Shown one piece after another: positions 16,906-25,528 of a stretch of DNA of 64,000 nt (the first letter of the stretch is position 1; every line of letters starts with the position of its first letter). Under the pieces are notes generated by a model. The model saw only the letters and a program-made list of their open reading frames with translations. It was not told the origin of the DNA and made no database searches. Source of the stretch: JAFAGX01 sp963759875 (GTDB lineage Bacteria > Acidobacteriota > Terriglobia > Terriglobales > Acidobacteriaceae). The translations under genes were made by a program, and so were the position numbers. The stretch is from contig CAVXBB010000016.1 in the NCBI GenBank assembly GCA_963759875.1, positions 806,001-870,000 of the forward strand, read 5' to 3'.

Positions 16906-17885
16906 GGCCGGTCAACCTTCGCCGCCGGTGATGGCGCAGATTGTGACGGAGCGAAATAACCGGTCCGGGTGCGCACCGACAAGCGTCCGCGACCGGGCGC
17001 ACTGGCTTTCACTTGGATCACTCGATAAGTTCCGTCCCGCTTTCGGTTCGTGGGGACATAAGCGATCGTGTACTGATTGCGGATATCGTGCGCGATCTTT
17101 TCGCAGATAGGAGCAACGTCCTTTGACGATTCCAGCAGGAACGCCTCGCCACCCGTGTCCTTCGCAAGCCGCTTGAGTACCACGGGGTTCCGATCGGAAT
17201 CCTGGTCGTCGAAGATGCCGATCGTGTAGATGATCACGTCGGGCTGCCCAACCATTGCGACGATTTCGGTCAACTTGTGCTTGCTGGCGTTGTCGCCCCC
17301 GTCGCTGATGATGATCAGCACTTTTTTGTCGCGTTGGCCCATCTTTAGATGTTCGAGCGCAGCAGCGACGGCATCATACAGTGCGGTCTCGCCCTGGGCC
17401 CGAATTCTGGACAGTGCAACTTCCAACTGAACCACTTGATCTGTGAACGGTGTGTTGACCGGAAGACCAAACGAAACTCGTTCGTTAAAATTGACCACGA
17501 ACATCTGGTCGTGTGGGTTGCTGGAGCGGGCAAACGCCAATGCAGCGGCTATCACGTCAGCGCGCTTCGCACCCATGCTTCCACTGTTATCGATGACCAG
17601 ACCGACGGTGACCGGGATATCTTCGTGGCTGAAATTCTTGATTGGTTGAAGCACTCCGTCTTCGTAGACTTGGAAATCGTCTTTGTCGAGTCCGGAAACA
17701 AGGGCGTGTTTGTGATCCTGGGCCGTTGCGTGCAAGATCACCATGTCCACATCGACTCGAATGGTGTACTCATCGTCCGGGCGGCTCTGCGCCGAAGAAG
17801 GTTCTTGCGGCCGGGCCAAACTCGCCAGCGCAATCGCAACCACAAGAATTCCAAGACCGGTCGCGAAATGGTCCATGAACTCCAT
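16902..17885 (-). CDS. Exported VWFA-domain protein
   Basis: A 327-residue protein with an N-terminal signal (GLGILVVAIALASLARPQ). Next is an immunoglobulin-like strand region with LVSGLDKDDFQVYEDGVLQP. A von Willebrand A domain follows with the metal site DNSGSMG (about residue 98), the threonine region GETALYDAV and ISDGGDNAS. The C-terminus carries NQYTIAYVPTNRKRDGTYR. This layout matches the VWFA-related proteins abundant in Acidobacteria, thought to act in surface adhesion or protein assembly. It is coupled to the sortase gene downstream. It has no LPxTG-type tail of its own. Confidence 0.88.
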   Translation of the reverse strand: MEFMDHFATGLGILVVAIALASLARPQEPSSAQSRPDDEYTIRVDVDMVILHATAQDHKHALVSGLDKDDFQVYEDGVLQPIKNFSHEDIPVTVGLVIDNSGSMGAKRADVIAAALAFARSSNPHDQMFVVNFNERVSFGLPVNTPFTDQVVQLEVALSRIRAQGETALYDAVAAALEHLKMGQRDKKVLIIISDGGDNASKHKLTEIVAMVGQPDVIIYTIGIFDDQDSDRNPVVLKRLAKDTGGEAFLLESSKDVAPICEKIAHDIRNQYTIAYVPTNRKRDGTYRVIQVKASAPGRGRLSVRTRTGYFAPSQSAPSPAAKVDRP

Positions 17886-18054
17886 GTTCTCGCTTTACAG
17901 ACGTGGCACACTACAAAGAAGATCCGGTCAGCCGTCTGCTACCTAAGATGCCATCTAAGCTGTGAGGAAGAAACCGGACGGGCGAGGTGCTTCGCGCGTC
18001 GTCCGGTTTCACTTGATCTACACGCGGATCGATTCCCCCGCGCGATCTACTCGT

Positions 18055-18762
18055 TCACTTGGTTCGGACTGCTTGCTTCGAAAAGGCCGACAGACCAAAA
18101 CCGACGCCAATCGCCAATAATCCGAGCAGGGCGATCAACGGCAGTGAGCTTGCTCCCTTCGGCAGGGCCGCCGCAACAGGCGCGGTGGCCGGTTCAGTGG
18201 CGACCACCGGGGGCGGTTCAACAACCTGAGCCAATTCGACTGGATCTCCGGTTGGGGCGACGGCCTCAATCGGTGCCGTCTTCAAAGCCTCGATGGGAGC
18301 CGCTGCCAGTTCCATCGGCGTCGCGAGCACGGGCGTATTGGCTTCCTTCGCCAACTCGATTGCTCTCGGTTTTGCGTATACAAATTCCTCGCCCCACTCA
18401 CGGCCGGGGTAGAACCATGCCCTCAGAGCCTCAGGCTCTCCGGCGGGCCGTTCACGGAACGTGATAACCGTTTTGTCAGTCGGCTTCAGGCGGTAATTCG
18501 GAATTGCGAGGATAGTCGTGAGCACCTGGGTTTCGTCTTGATTGAAAATCTGGATAATATGACGGTCGGATTGTGAATCCAGAATCTTGAAGACATACGT
18601 GCCGGCCGGCAAGTTATGCTGGCCCACGCCTGGAACTTCGACGGGCCCACTGAAGGTGACAACAGTCTTCCGGTTCCAGTCATCCGCCGTTGCGGTCGGC
18701 ACGACAAGTAAGCAAAGAACTGTCAGGCACAGTGCGATTCCTATTCCCTTAGGCAGTTTCAT
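18055..18762 (-). CDS. Exported protein with sortase-type C-terminal anchor (LPKGAS)
   Basis: Signal peptide MKLPKGIGIALCLTVLCLLV ending in ATADD, a beta-rich domain with VTFSGPVEVPGVGQHNLPAG and TYVFKILDS (shared by many small acidobacterial exported proteins), an Ala/Pro/Glu-rich linker, and a C-terminus of LPKGAS, a hydrophobic helix LIALLGLLAIGVGFGL and a basic tail KQAVRTK. This is the tripartite layout of a cell-wall-sorting signal. AGGAGA lies 4 bases before the ATG at 18762, so the inner start is preferred. The sortase gene downstream on the same strand makes the substrate assignment plausible; the non-canonical G in LPKGAS is a variant. Confidence 0.75.
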   Translation of the reverse strand: MKLPKGIGIALCLTVLCLLVVPTATADDWNRKTVVTFSGPVEVPGVGQHNLPAGTYVFKILDSQSDRHIIQIFNQDETQVLTTILAIPNYRLKPTDKTVITFRERPAGEPEALRAWFYPGREWGEEFVYAKPRAIELAKEANTPVLATPMELAAAPIEALKTAPIEAVAPTGDPVELAQVVEPPPVVATEPATAPVAAALPKGASSLPLIALLGLLAIGVGFGLSAFSKQAVRTK

Positions 18763-18931
18763 GATCTCTCCTGTAGTTTTCTCCGACAAACTCGCCCGGC
18801 GGTGTTGTGCAACAAGAGCTCTTTATGCTGTCGGCTTCACAAGAGGTCTACAGCCGGAGAGTCCGGCTACTTTTTCAGAGCCGTGGAAAGTTGTTCGAGG
18901 GACAGTATCGAGCATGGGCGGTTCGATTACT

Positions 18932-18945
18932 GGTCAATATTGACC
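18932..18945. promoter_or_regulatory. Perfect 14-bp palindrome
   Basis: GGTCAATATTGACC is fully self-complementary and lies about 170 bases upstream of the sortase-cluster first gene. It could bind a dimeric regulator; no direct evidence. Confidence 0.3.
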
Positions 18946-19286
18946 GCAACGCGTTTTGCGAGAATCAGCAAGGTCGCGAGGCGTCGATCTTGATAAGGAG
19001 CTCCGAGGTCTTGGCAACATGCACTATTTTCTTTTTCGTCGCCAGCAAAGTCATCTCGCAAGAAACAGATTTGCCAACTTCCACATTCCCGCAAAGTGAG
19101 CCGTTGTGCACAGACCTGACAGTGCGTTCGTGCAATCCTCGTCTATGACGCTTGAGGCGTCGCCTCTCACTCCACCCAGCCCGCAGCAACAAAGTCCATC
19201 GGGCAATCGAAGGATGATCTGGCAAGGCGATTCAAAATACGTACTATTCGTTTGCTGTTGCTCACACTTCTGATACTAGCCGCTCG

Positions 19287-19892
19287 GTGAATAACGTGAA
19301 CGTCACGAACGTTCACAATGTTTACAACAAGACCGTAATCAACAACACCGCGTTCAATCATGTCAGTTATAACGGCGGGAACGGCGGGATTAATGCTCGC
19401 CCGACCGTAGCGGAGGAGACCGCGGCGCATGAGTGTCATACTCCGGCAACTGCGGCTCAGACAGAGCATCAACAGGCCGCCGGCAAGAATCACGCACTAT
19501 TGGCGTCAGTGAATCATGGCAGGCCGGCAATCGCCGCCACTGCCAAGCCTGGGGAGTTCAGCGGTAAAGGAGTGGTAGCGGCCAGGCAGGCGGGAGCGCC
19601 TTACAAGGCTGCCGCCAGCAAGGCTACCGAGAGTAAGACAGCAACCCGCTCGAACGAGAACAAAGCAGCCGACAATAAAGCCGCAAAGCCCAAGGAAACT
19701 CGTCCGCCCAGTGAGTCTAAGCCGACGACAGCTCACGCGCAGCCGGCGGCTCGCCAACAGACTTCACCCCGCGCTGAAGCGGCGCCCCGTGCACAGCCTG
19801 CTTCGCACCCGACAACCACGGCTCGTGCGCAGCCGGCCTCGCATCCCGCTGCGAACGAAGCGCCCAAAGCCGAAGATCGCCCTCGCAAGTAG
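19287..19892 (+). pseudogene. C-terminal part of a large exported protein (5' part missing)
   Basis: The frame begins in an Asn-rich repeat (VNNVNVTNVHNVYNKTVIN) and continues with VSYNGGNGGINARPT and LLASVNHGRPAIAATAKPG. The last part is a long Ala/Lys/Pro-rich low-complexity tail. I recall this arrangement as the C-terminal half of YXWGXW-type exported proteins of Acidobacteria; the N-terminal half with signal peptide is not here, since an in-frame stop occurs about 75 bases upstream. GTG 19287 is only the first possible start, not necessarily used. Confidence 0.6.
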
Positions 19893-20047
19893 CGAATTGA
19901 TTGCGACGTATTGAGTGAGTCGGTTCGACGTTCAAGACAGTCGATCGACTTGCACCGGCGATCGCGTCGTGTGTATGCCGCCAAACCTGGCGGCGGAACA
20001 CGGCTCGACCCTAATCTCTTTCGCAGAATCGAAGTAAGGGCGACACC

Positions 20048-20125
20048 TCAAGACGGATGAGGAGGGTACTCACTTTCCGCAATTTGCGGCTGGCTATGTC
20101 CCAGCATTGATGCCAATTTGTGGGT
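20048..20125 (-). pseudogene. Possible C-terminal scrap of a tyrosine recombinase
   Basis: The minus strand reads HKLASMLGHSQPQIAESEYP before a stop. The LGHSxxxITExxY box with the nucleophile tyrosine is the end of many integrases. The upstream HxxR box is not present in frame. If real, it is the only trace of an island integrase; the match is short, so confidence is low. Confidence 0.35.
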
Positions 20126-20757
20126 CGGGGATAAGGGTAAAGCCCGATGTGTCGTCAGAGCATCCGACTGGGAATACATCAGTAGTTCAAAGCTCCTGGG
20201 AAGAATCTGGCTTTCTGATAACCGGAAACTTGGAAATCTAGGCGATGCCCTTACACTGCTGCAAAGCGACGGACAGACCATGGGGCGAGCTTGTATCCTG
20301 CCTACTTCTTTTCCACATGGAATCATAACGATCGGAGGATTTCGCTCTAGAGAACAAATCAACATCAGAGGTATCCTCTTCGGCCATTCCACGAATGTAT
20401 CTCGGATGAACGCCGCACCATTTATCTCCAAAAACACTCTATCGAGATGGGCATCGGAGCAGGCGGGACGGATCAAGTCCTACGTTCCAGATCGGGCGGG
20501 GCAGGCCGAATGTGCAATGCAGATCGCGGCACTTGGGGGCAACGTTGGCACGCTTCCAATTGCCCGTCTTGAGAATTCGTGGTTGGATAGCGAGGGGGTT
20601 AGCAAATGGGCTGCAGCGCATAAAATTCTATCCAAGCACCTGACCGTCGGCGGAACTGTGCCGTACTGTCATAATCACTTTAGTGCAGGTTGTGTCACAT
20701 TGCGTTGTTCAGTGTAAGGCGCTGGCTTAGTGAATACCGTCCAATGGAGATTGTCCA
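20126..20757. other. About 630 bases without a supported gene
   Basis: Open frames exist on both strands but show no recognisable motif, ribosome site or consistent coding bias. I see no repeats. Confidence 0.45.
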
Positions 20758-21333
20758 ATGCACGCTTCCACCGCGGTCGAAGTCGTGGCTGACCGGGAGC
20801 ACTCGCGGAGTATCAGCGTCAGACTGCGTGACGTTAATCAACTCTTCAATTCAATGGATCCTTCCCCATTCATCGAAAAGGACCTCGATGACAAGGCGGA
20901 AGAATTCATCGCGGGCTGGGCGCAGGAGTTCCCGCCTGATGCACATATCAAGTTGCGGGTTCACCTGGAGCAGTGGCCGACAGAAGGTGACCCAAGGGAT
21001 CTGATCCGCCAGGCTGTCCATAACCATTTCGCCCACCGCGCTGAGGTCACTAAACTGGAATTCCGGGCCTTAATGAAGCAAGGACGAACAAGTCTGCTCA
21101 TTGGCTTGTCTTGCTTGGCTACTTGTCTGGTGATCAGCAAGGCTCTACTAAACGGCGAGGCCGGCACTTGGGCCAGCATTTTGCGAGAGAGTCTGACAAT
21201 TGCGGGTTGGGTGGCCATGTGGCGGCCGATGCAGATTTACCTTTACGATTGGTGGCCTTTGCGTCGACGGGGCCGGATCTACGCAAAATTGAGCCACATG
21301 CCGGTGGAAGTTGTCCCGAAAAGGGAGAACTGA
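20758..21333 (+). CDS. Conserved membrane protein of unknown function
   Basis: 191 residues: an N-terminal soluble domain with VRLRDVNQLFNSMDPSPF, KAEEFIAGWAQEFP and IKLRVHLEQWP; an amphipathic helix FRALMKQGRTSL; two membrane helices (LLIGLSCLATCLVIS and ILRESLTIAGWVAMW); and the conserved end WRPMQIYLYDWWPLRRRGRI. I recall similar uncharacterised proteins in Proteobacteria. It lies just upstream of the UspA remnant. Confidence 0.7.
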   Translation: MHASTAVEVVADREHSRSISVRLRDVNQLFNSMDPSPFIEKDLDDKAEEFIAGWAQEFPPDAHIKLRVHLEQWPTEGDPRDLIRQAVHNHFAHRAEVTKLEFRALMKQGRTSLLIGLSCLATCLVISKALLNGEAGTWASILRESLTIAGWVAMWRPMQIYLYDWWPLRRRGRIYAKLSHMPVEVVPKREN

Positions 21334-21410
21334 GCATCAGGATGAGGGTGGTTGCTTCGTCCAGGAGTTCGCAAGACAATTGAAGAACGCATGTTAGAAG
21401 AGGTCTAAAG

Positions 21411-21656
21411 ATGAACGCCGCGAATCAAATTGCCGGTGACGTGCCACGAATTTCGAGAATCCTCGTGGCGACAGATTTTTCCGCTCAAGCACGCAATGCT
21501 TTGCAATGGGCGCGGTATCTCGCGGACGCATTCGGGGCAAAACTGATTCTGCTACATGTGATCGACATCTTTAGCTTGGCGGAGATAGGTTGTGTGATGG
21601 AGGGCGGTGCGTTGCGAGAGAAACAACGACCACATCATTCCCCTGAAGGTGATTGA
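21411..21656 (+). pseudogene. Truncated universal stress protein (UspA family)
   Basis: The first 60 residues are a typical Usp start: SRILVATDFSAQARNALQW, ARYLADAFGAKLILLHVID. The sequence then diverges and stops at residue 81, lacking the ATP-binding GxxG(x9)GS region, so the protein cannot be complete. GAGGTCTAAAG precedes the ATG. Confidence 0.75.
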
Positions 21657-22082
21657 CTTCGAAAAGGACGGCACTGCTGAGGTGTGGAGCGATTTCTCAT
21701 TTGACGCAACTTGTGACATCTGCAAAAGTTCTCAACGGTCTCACGGATATCAGGTAATAGTGTGGCTGGGTCCACAGCCTAACAAAAGTTTCCACACGAA
21801 TCCATCCTTCCAACGCTAATATCCTCAACATGTGTAAATGCCATGTCGCGCACCCCTGCATAGAAGGCACTTGGATTGCTTATCATTAACTCTCGAGTGG
21901 TCGGCAAACCTCACCTTGGGATTACTTCCTGCTTGTCCGTGATTCGGGAGGAACTGGTAGGCGCAGAATCGCTTCCGCTATGCCGACTTCCCATTCCAAT
22001 CCGTGGAGTCTCGTTTCGATTACTTCAGAGTTGGCGACCATCCATTGAGGATTAGGCACTCGGTTATCCGATGCTGATCTTT
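21657..22082. other. Intergenic region, nothing recognised
   Basis: About 425 bases between two gene relics. Confidence 0.45.
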
Positions 22083-22092
22083 CCCGATCAAG

Positions 22093-22790
22093 TTAGAACT
22101 CAATCCGCAGGGCTAACTGACCGGTGCGGTTTCCGGCGTTTTCTGCCGTCTGCGGAGCGCTGAGAACTCCGAAGGTTGCAGTGTTGTCGATCTGCGTTGC
22201 GGGCGGAGCGAAGTTCGTGTGGTTCAGTACGTTGGTGAATGTGGATTCAAATCTCAGTCGCATTCCCTCGGTTACCTTGAAGACCTTCGCCAAGCCCAGA
22301 CTGACCGTCTGGGTCCCCGGCCCTTCAACCTTACCGTAAACCTCCGGCTTACCGAGGCGTTCGCGATCCACTGGGACGAGACCTTTGCCAATCTTTCCAG
22401 TGGACTCGGCAATCAACTGCTCAAGCCATGCGCCGAGATCGGATATGCCCGGCGAGGTGATGATGGTGACCTTGTCGCGTCCGCGAACACCGATTGTACC
22501 CAGGATCGCTCCCAGCACCACGCCAGGATTCTCCTCGACCGGCACGGTCGCGCTACAGGCGTGCACCATTTCTTCCGTCGCGTTCAGGAAACGTGGCACA
22601 TCCACACCCATTATCGCGGCCGGAACCATCCCGAAGTCGGAGAGTACCGAATAGCGCCGCCGATGCTCTTCAGTCCATAGAAAATATGGCGGAAGCAATC
22701 GCTCTCGGCCACGTGCTGCATGTTGGATCCCGGATCAGTAATAGCGATGAACCGATTGCCATTTGCTGGAGCCTGAGAGATGACCACCTG
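22093..22790 (-). pseudogene. Chimera of phosphoglucose isomerase and TonB-receptor fragments
   Basis: Read on the minus strand, the first part (about 22790-22370) matches the isomerase half of transaldolase/phosphoglucose isomerase proteins: ITDPGSNMQHVAESD, then YSVLSDFGMVPAAIMGVD, ENPGVVLGAILG and SPGISDLGAWLEQL. A frame change lies near 22670. After PEVYG it switches directly to the C-terminal beta-strands of an Oar-like TonB-dependent receptor (LRFESTFTNVLNHTNFAPP, ending LALRIEF). Neither part is complete, so the joint is a deletion product and not a designed fusion. Confidence 0.75.
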
Positions 22791-22796
22791 CGACGT

Positions 22797-23876
22797 TTAC
22801 GCATATTGCCTTCGCCAGTGTGCTCTTGTGATCCCGAGGCGGCACATTTTATTTTGCAGGGTCGTACGTTTTAATCCGAGCCGTTCGGCGGCTCCTCCAC
22901 TACCCGCGATCCTACCGGACGCGGCTCGCAAGGCTTCGATGATGACGCTGGATTCCGCTTGTCTGAAGCTAGAGGACGAGCTAACAGCAATAACCATATC
23001 TGAAGAGGTGCGAAGCGTCCCTACCGGCACTTCTAGCTCCTGATCTCGTGTAAATATCACCGCGCGTTCGATGAAATTTGCTAATTCACGGACATTCCCT
23101 GGCCACGGATAGCTCGTTAACATCTCCATTGCCTGCCTTGAGATCGACTTAATCTGCTTTCGCATCCGAGTTGCAAACTTTGAGACGAAATAGTTCACGA
23201 GCAGTGGAATGTCTTCACGACGTTCGCGAAGGGGCGGGATCTCAATGGGAAAGACATTGAAGCGATAGAAAAGATCCTCGCGGAACTGTTCCTCCCGAAT
23301 CATTTCGTGCAGGTCGCGATGGGTAGCAGCGATCATCCGTACGTTGACGTGGATTGTGTTGGCACTTCCAAGACGTTCGAACTCCTGCTCCTGGACCGCG
23401 CGCAATAACTTCGGCTGCAACTCCAGGCTGATGTCACCAATCTCATCAAGGAACAGTGAACCCCCGTTTGCCGCTTCGAACCGCCCTTTTCTTTGCATCA
23501 GCGCGCCGGTGAACGCTCCCTTCTCGTGTCCGAAAAGTTCGCTCTCCAGCAGCCCTGATGGAATAGCAGCACAGTTCATGCGCACGAAGGCGCACTTACG
23601 TCGCGAGCTGAGATTGTGGATGGCGTTGGCGATCAACTCTTTCCCGGTGCCAGTCTCACCATGGAGTAAAACGGTGGCATCAGTCGGCGCAACGATCGTG
23701 ACTTGTTCAAGGACCTTCTTAATAGCTGGGCTCTTGCCGATGATGCCTTCGAAGCAGTGCTCAGAATTGTTTTCCCATTCTACAAATAGCGGCTGCTCTT
23801 GCGGCCCGCCGAGATTAGCAAGGCTTGTTGCTGCGAGTTCTCCGAGGTCCGTGAAATCAACAGTCGTGCATGCCAT
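22797..23876 (-). CDS. Sigma-54-dependent transcription activator
   Basis: A 359-residue AAA+ activator. It has Walker A GETGTGKE, the sigma-54 contact loop GAFTGA (in HEKGAFTGALMQ), Walker B GGSLFLDEIGD, sensor/arginine region LFYRFNVFPIEIPPLRER and WPGNVRELANFIERA. A Fis-type helix-turn-helix ends it (GGAAERLGLKRTTLQNKM). Only about 45 residues precede the AAA+ domain, so a GAF or receiver sensor domain normally present is missing; it may be constitutive or controlled by a partner. GGAGGAAA lies upstream of the ATG. Confidence 0.92.
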   Translation of the reverse strand: MACTTVDFTDLGELAATSLANLGGPQEQPLFVEWENNSEHCFEGIIGKSPAIKKVLEQVTIVAPTDATVLLHGETGTGKELIANAIHNLSSRRKCAFVRMNCAAIPSGLLESELFGHEKGAFTGALMQRKGRFEAANGGSLFLDEIGDISLELQPKLLRAVQEQEFERLGSANTIHVNVRMIAATHRDLHEMIREEQFREDLFYRFNVFPIEIPPLRERREDIPLLVNYFVSKFATRMRKQIKSISRQAMEMLTSYPWPGNVRELANFIERAVIFTRDQELEVPVGTLRTSSDMVIAVSSSSSFRQAESSVIIEALRAASGRIAGSGGAAERLGLKRTTLQNKMCRLGITRAHWRRQYA

Positions 23877-23993
23877 AGTTTCCTCCTATCCTCTCTGCGC
23901 CACTACGCTCTTAGGGCGCATACGGCTTTGGGATGCCGGGCGGCGGTTTTTACATTCATAGCTGCCATGATGAGAACTTCTGCGAGTGTGAAC

Positions 23994-24182
23994 CTACGAC
24001 AGGTTTCCGCAGTGATGTAAAACATGGCTAATTTCTCCGATCTGCGCAGCCTGGGTAATTGGCTCCAGACTTGGCTGGCGATGGCAGGGTTCCAGACTGG
24101 GATACTTTGGGAAGATGGCGCATAACAGTTTTTCGGAATCTTCCAGATTCATAAAGCCGCTTTGTGTGGGAATGTAGGTCAT
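23994..24182 (-). CDS. Small hypothetical protein
   Basis: 62 residues starting MTYIPTQSGFMNLEDSEKLL. The start has a strong ribosome site (AAGGAG, 8 bases before ATG), which is the main reason to list it. No family recognised. Confidence 0.5.
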   Translation of the reverse strand: MTYIPTQSGFMNLEDSEKLLCAIFPKYPSLEPCHRQPSLEPITQAAQIGEISHVLHHCGNLS

Positions 24183-24347
24183 AATCAGTACTCCTTATTA
24201 AACGTTTTGGCTCGAACTGGAATGTGGAGTCTTTTTTTCAACTGCGGAGCCATTGTGCAACTTCCTTCGCTTTGTGCGAAACCCTATATCGGGGAAATTG
24301 CAAACTCTTTGGGACGCAAAGACGTCCTACTTTTGAGCGAGAGGAAT

Positions 24348-24842
24348 CTAGTAGTTTGGGCTGTTCTTAACGGAGGTCAGAACTTTTTTTCGAGGTGTAT
24401 CTTCGAGGCGTTTCCAGCCATAAAGGCGAGCATCGACCGACCACCGACCGGGTCCTAACATTGCGAGCGCAGCACCAACGGTCGCCAATAAGAGCCAAGT
24501 GCCTCTGTCACCGGCTAGCATGAACATCTTGCAAAGTTCAGTTAGGGCTATGAACATTCCGGCGACGGGGGTCCATAAGCCCACGATTAACAGAATTCCC
24601 GCTCCGGTTAAGAGTACGGCGGGAAGTGTCACATTCATCGGAGCGTCGCCCGACAGGTTTGAGCTCGCACGCACAACCACTGCGGAGCCGACCACTACGC
24701 GCATCAGAAGCAAACCTGTGCCAGGCCAACCGCCAGCAAATGTTGAATATAGCCGCCGCAAGAACGCACCTTTCCGCTCTACATTGCCATTTTCTGCCGT
24801 TCTGAAAGCGGAGCGAAACCCCAAGAAGAGTTCGATCGTCAC
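24348..24842 (-). CDS. DoxX-family membrane protein
   Basis: 164 residues with four predicted membrane helices and the DoxX landmarks GTGLLLMRVVVG, GILLIVGLWTPVAGMFIAL and LLLATVGAALAMLGPGRWS followed by a Trp/Lys-rich end. DoxX proteins are small quinone-linked or redox-related membrane proteins whose role is varied. It is separated by about 50 bases from the response-regulator gene. Confidence 0.82.
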   Translation of the reverse strand: MTIELFLGFRSAFRTAENGNVERKGAFLRRLYSTFAGGWPGTGLLLMRVVVGSAVVVRASSNLSGDAPMNVTLPAVLLTGAGILLIVGLWTPVAGMFIALTELCKMFMLAGDRGTWLLLATVGAALAMLGPGRWSVDARLYGWKRLEDTPRKKVLTSVKNSPNY

Positions 24843-24895
24843 TCTTTAGAGTTTTGGGATTGGGGCGGCAGCGCAGGAGGCGAGCCGGTGAAAAA

Positions 24896-25528
24896 CTAAA
24901 GTTCGATGATTCCCCTCTTCAACCCGATCATTGCCGCCTGCGTTCGGTCATGGGCACCTAATTTGGAGAGGATGTTCTTGACACGTCCTTTGACGGTTTC
25001 TTCGGTGATCGAGAGCTGATCGGCGATTTGCTTATTGGCATTCCCGGCTGCGATTAAGCGCAGGACGTTGATTTCCGCCGGCGTCAGGGCATCATCCGTC
25101 GCATGCTCGGCGATCTCGTACGAGGCTTCCGCAGAAAGAGCCTTTTTCCCGGCATGAACCGCTCGGATCGTTTGTATGAGTTCCTTGTGAAAGCTAGTTT
25201 TTAGCAGGTAACCTTGCGCTCCCGCTTTGATTGCGCGAAGAATCTGTACATCGCCTTTGTAGGTCGTCAGCACAATGATCTTCGCATCGGGAAATTCTCC
25301 GCGAATCGCGATGATGGCATCGAGGCCGTTCATCTCCGGCATTTGCAGGTCCATGAGCGTGATGGCCGGGCGATGTGCACGGAACTGTTGGATAGCCTCG
25401 CGGCCATTCGATGCTTCGGCGACCAGAGCCATATCGGGTTCAGCACCGAGGAGTATGGCTAGGCCCTCCCTCACGAGGACATGATCGTCAACTGCAAGTA
25501 CCCGGATTTGAGCTGACCCATCACTCAC
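24896..25528 (-). CDS. NarL/FixJ-type response regulator
   Basis: 210 residues: receiver domain (VLAVDDHVLVREG, phospho-Asp in LMDLQMPEMNG, LTTYKGD, LLKTSF) and LuxR-type helix-turn-helix (LTPAEINVLRLIAAGNANK, QLSITEETVKGRVKNILSKL). The start overlaps the end of the histidine-kinase gene by 8 bases, so the two are partners. Confidence 0.93.
   Translation of the reverse strand: MSDGSAQIRVLAVDDHVLVREGLAILLGAEPDMALVAEASNGREAIQQFRAHRPAITLMDLQMPEMNGLDAIIAIRGEFPDAKIIVLTTYKGDVQILRAIKAGAQGYLLKTSFHKELIQTIRAVHAGKKALSAEASYEIAEHATDDALTPAEINVLRLIAAGNANKQIADQLSITEETVKGRVKNILSKLGAHDRTQAAMIGLKRGIIEL

Noticed and set aside
20118..20717. Plus-strand frame of 199 codons
   Set aside because: No recognisable domain, ribosome site or coding pattern; left as unassigned sequence.
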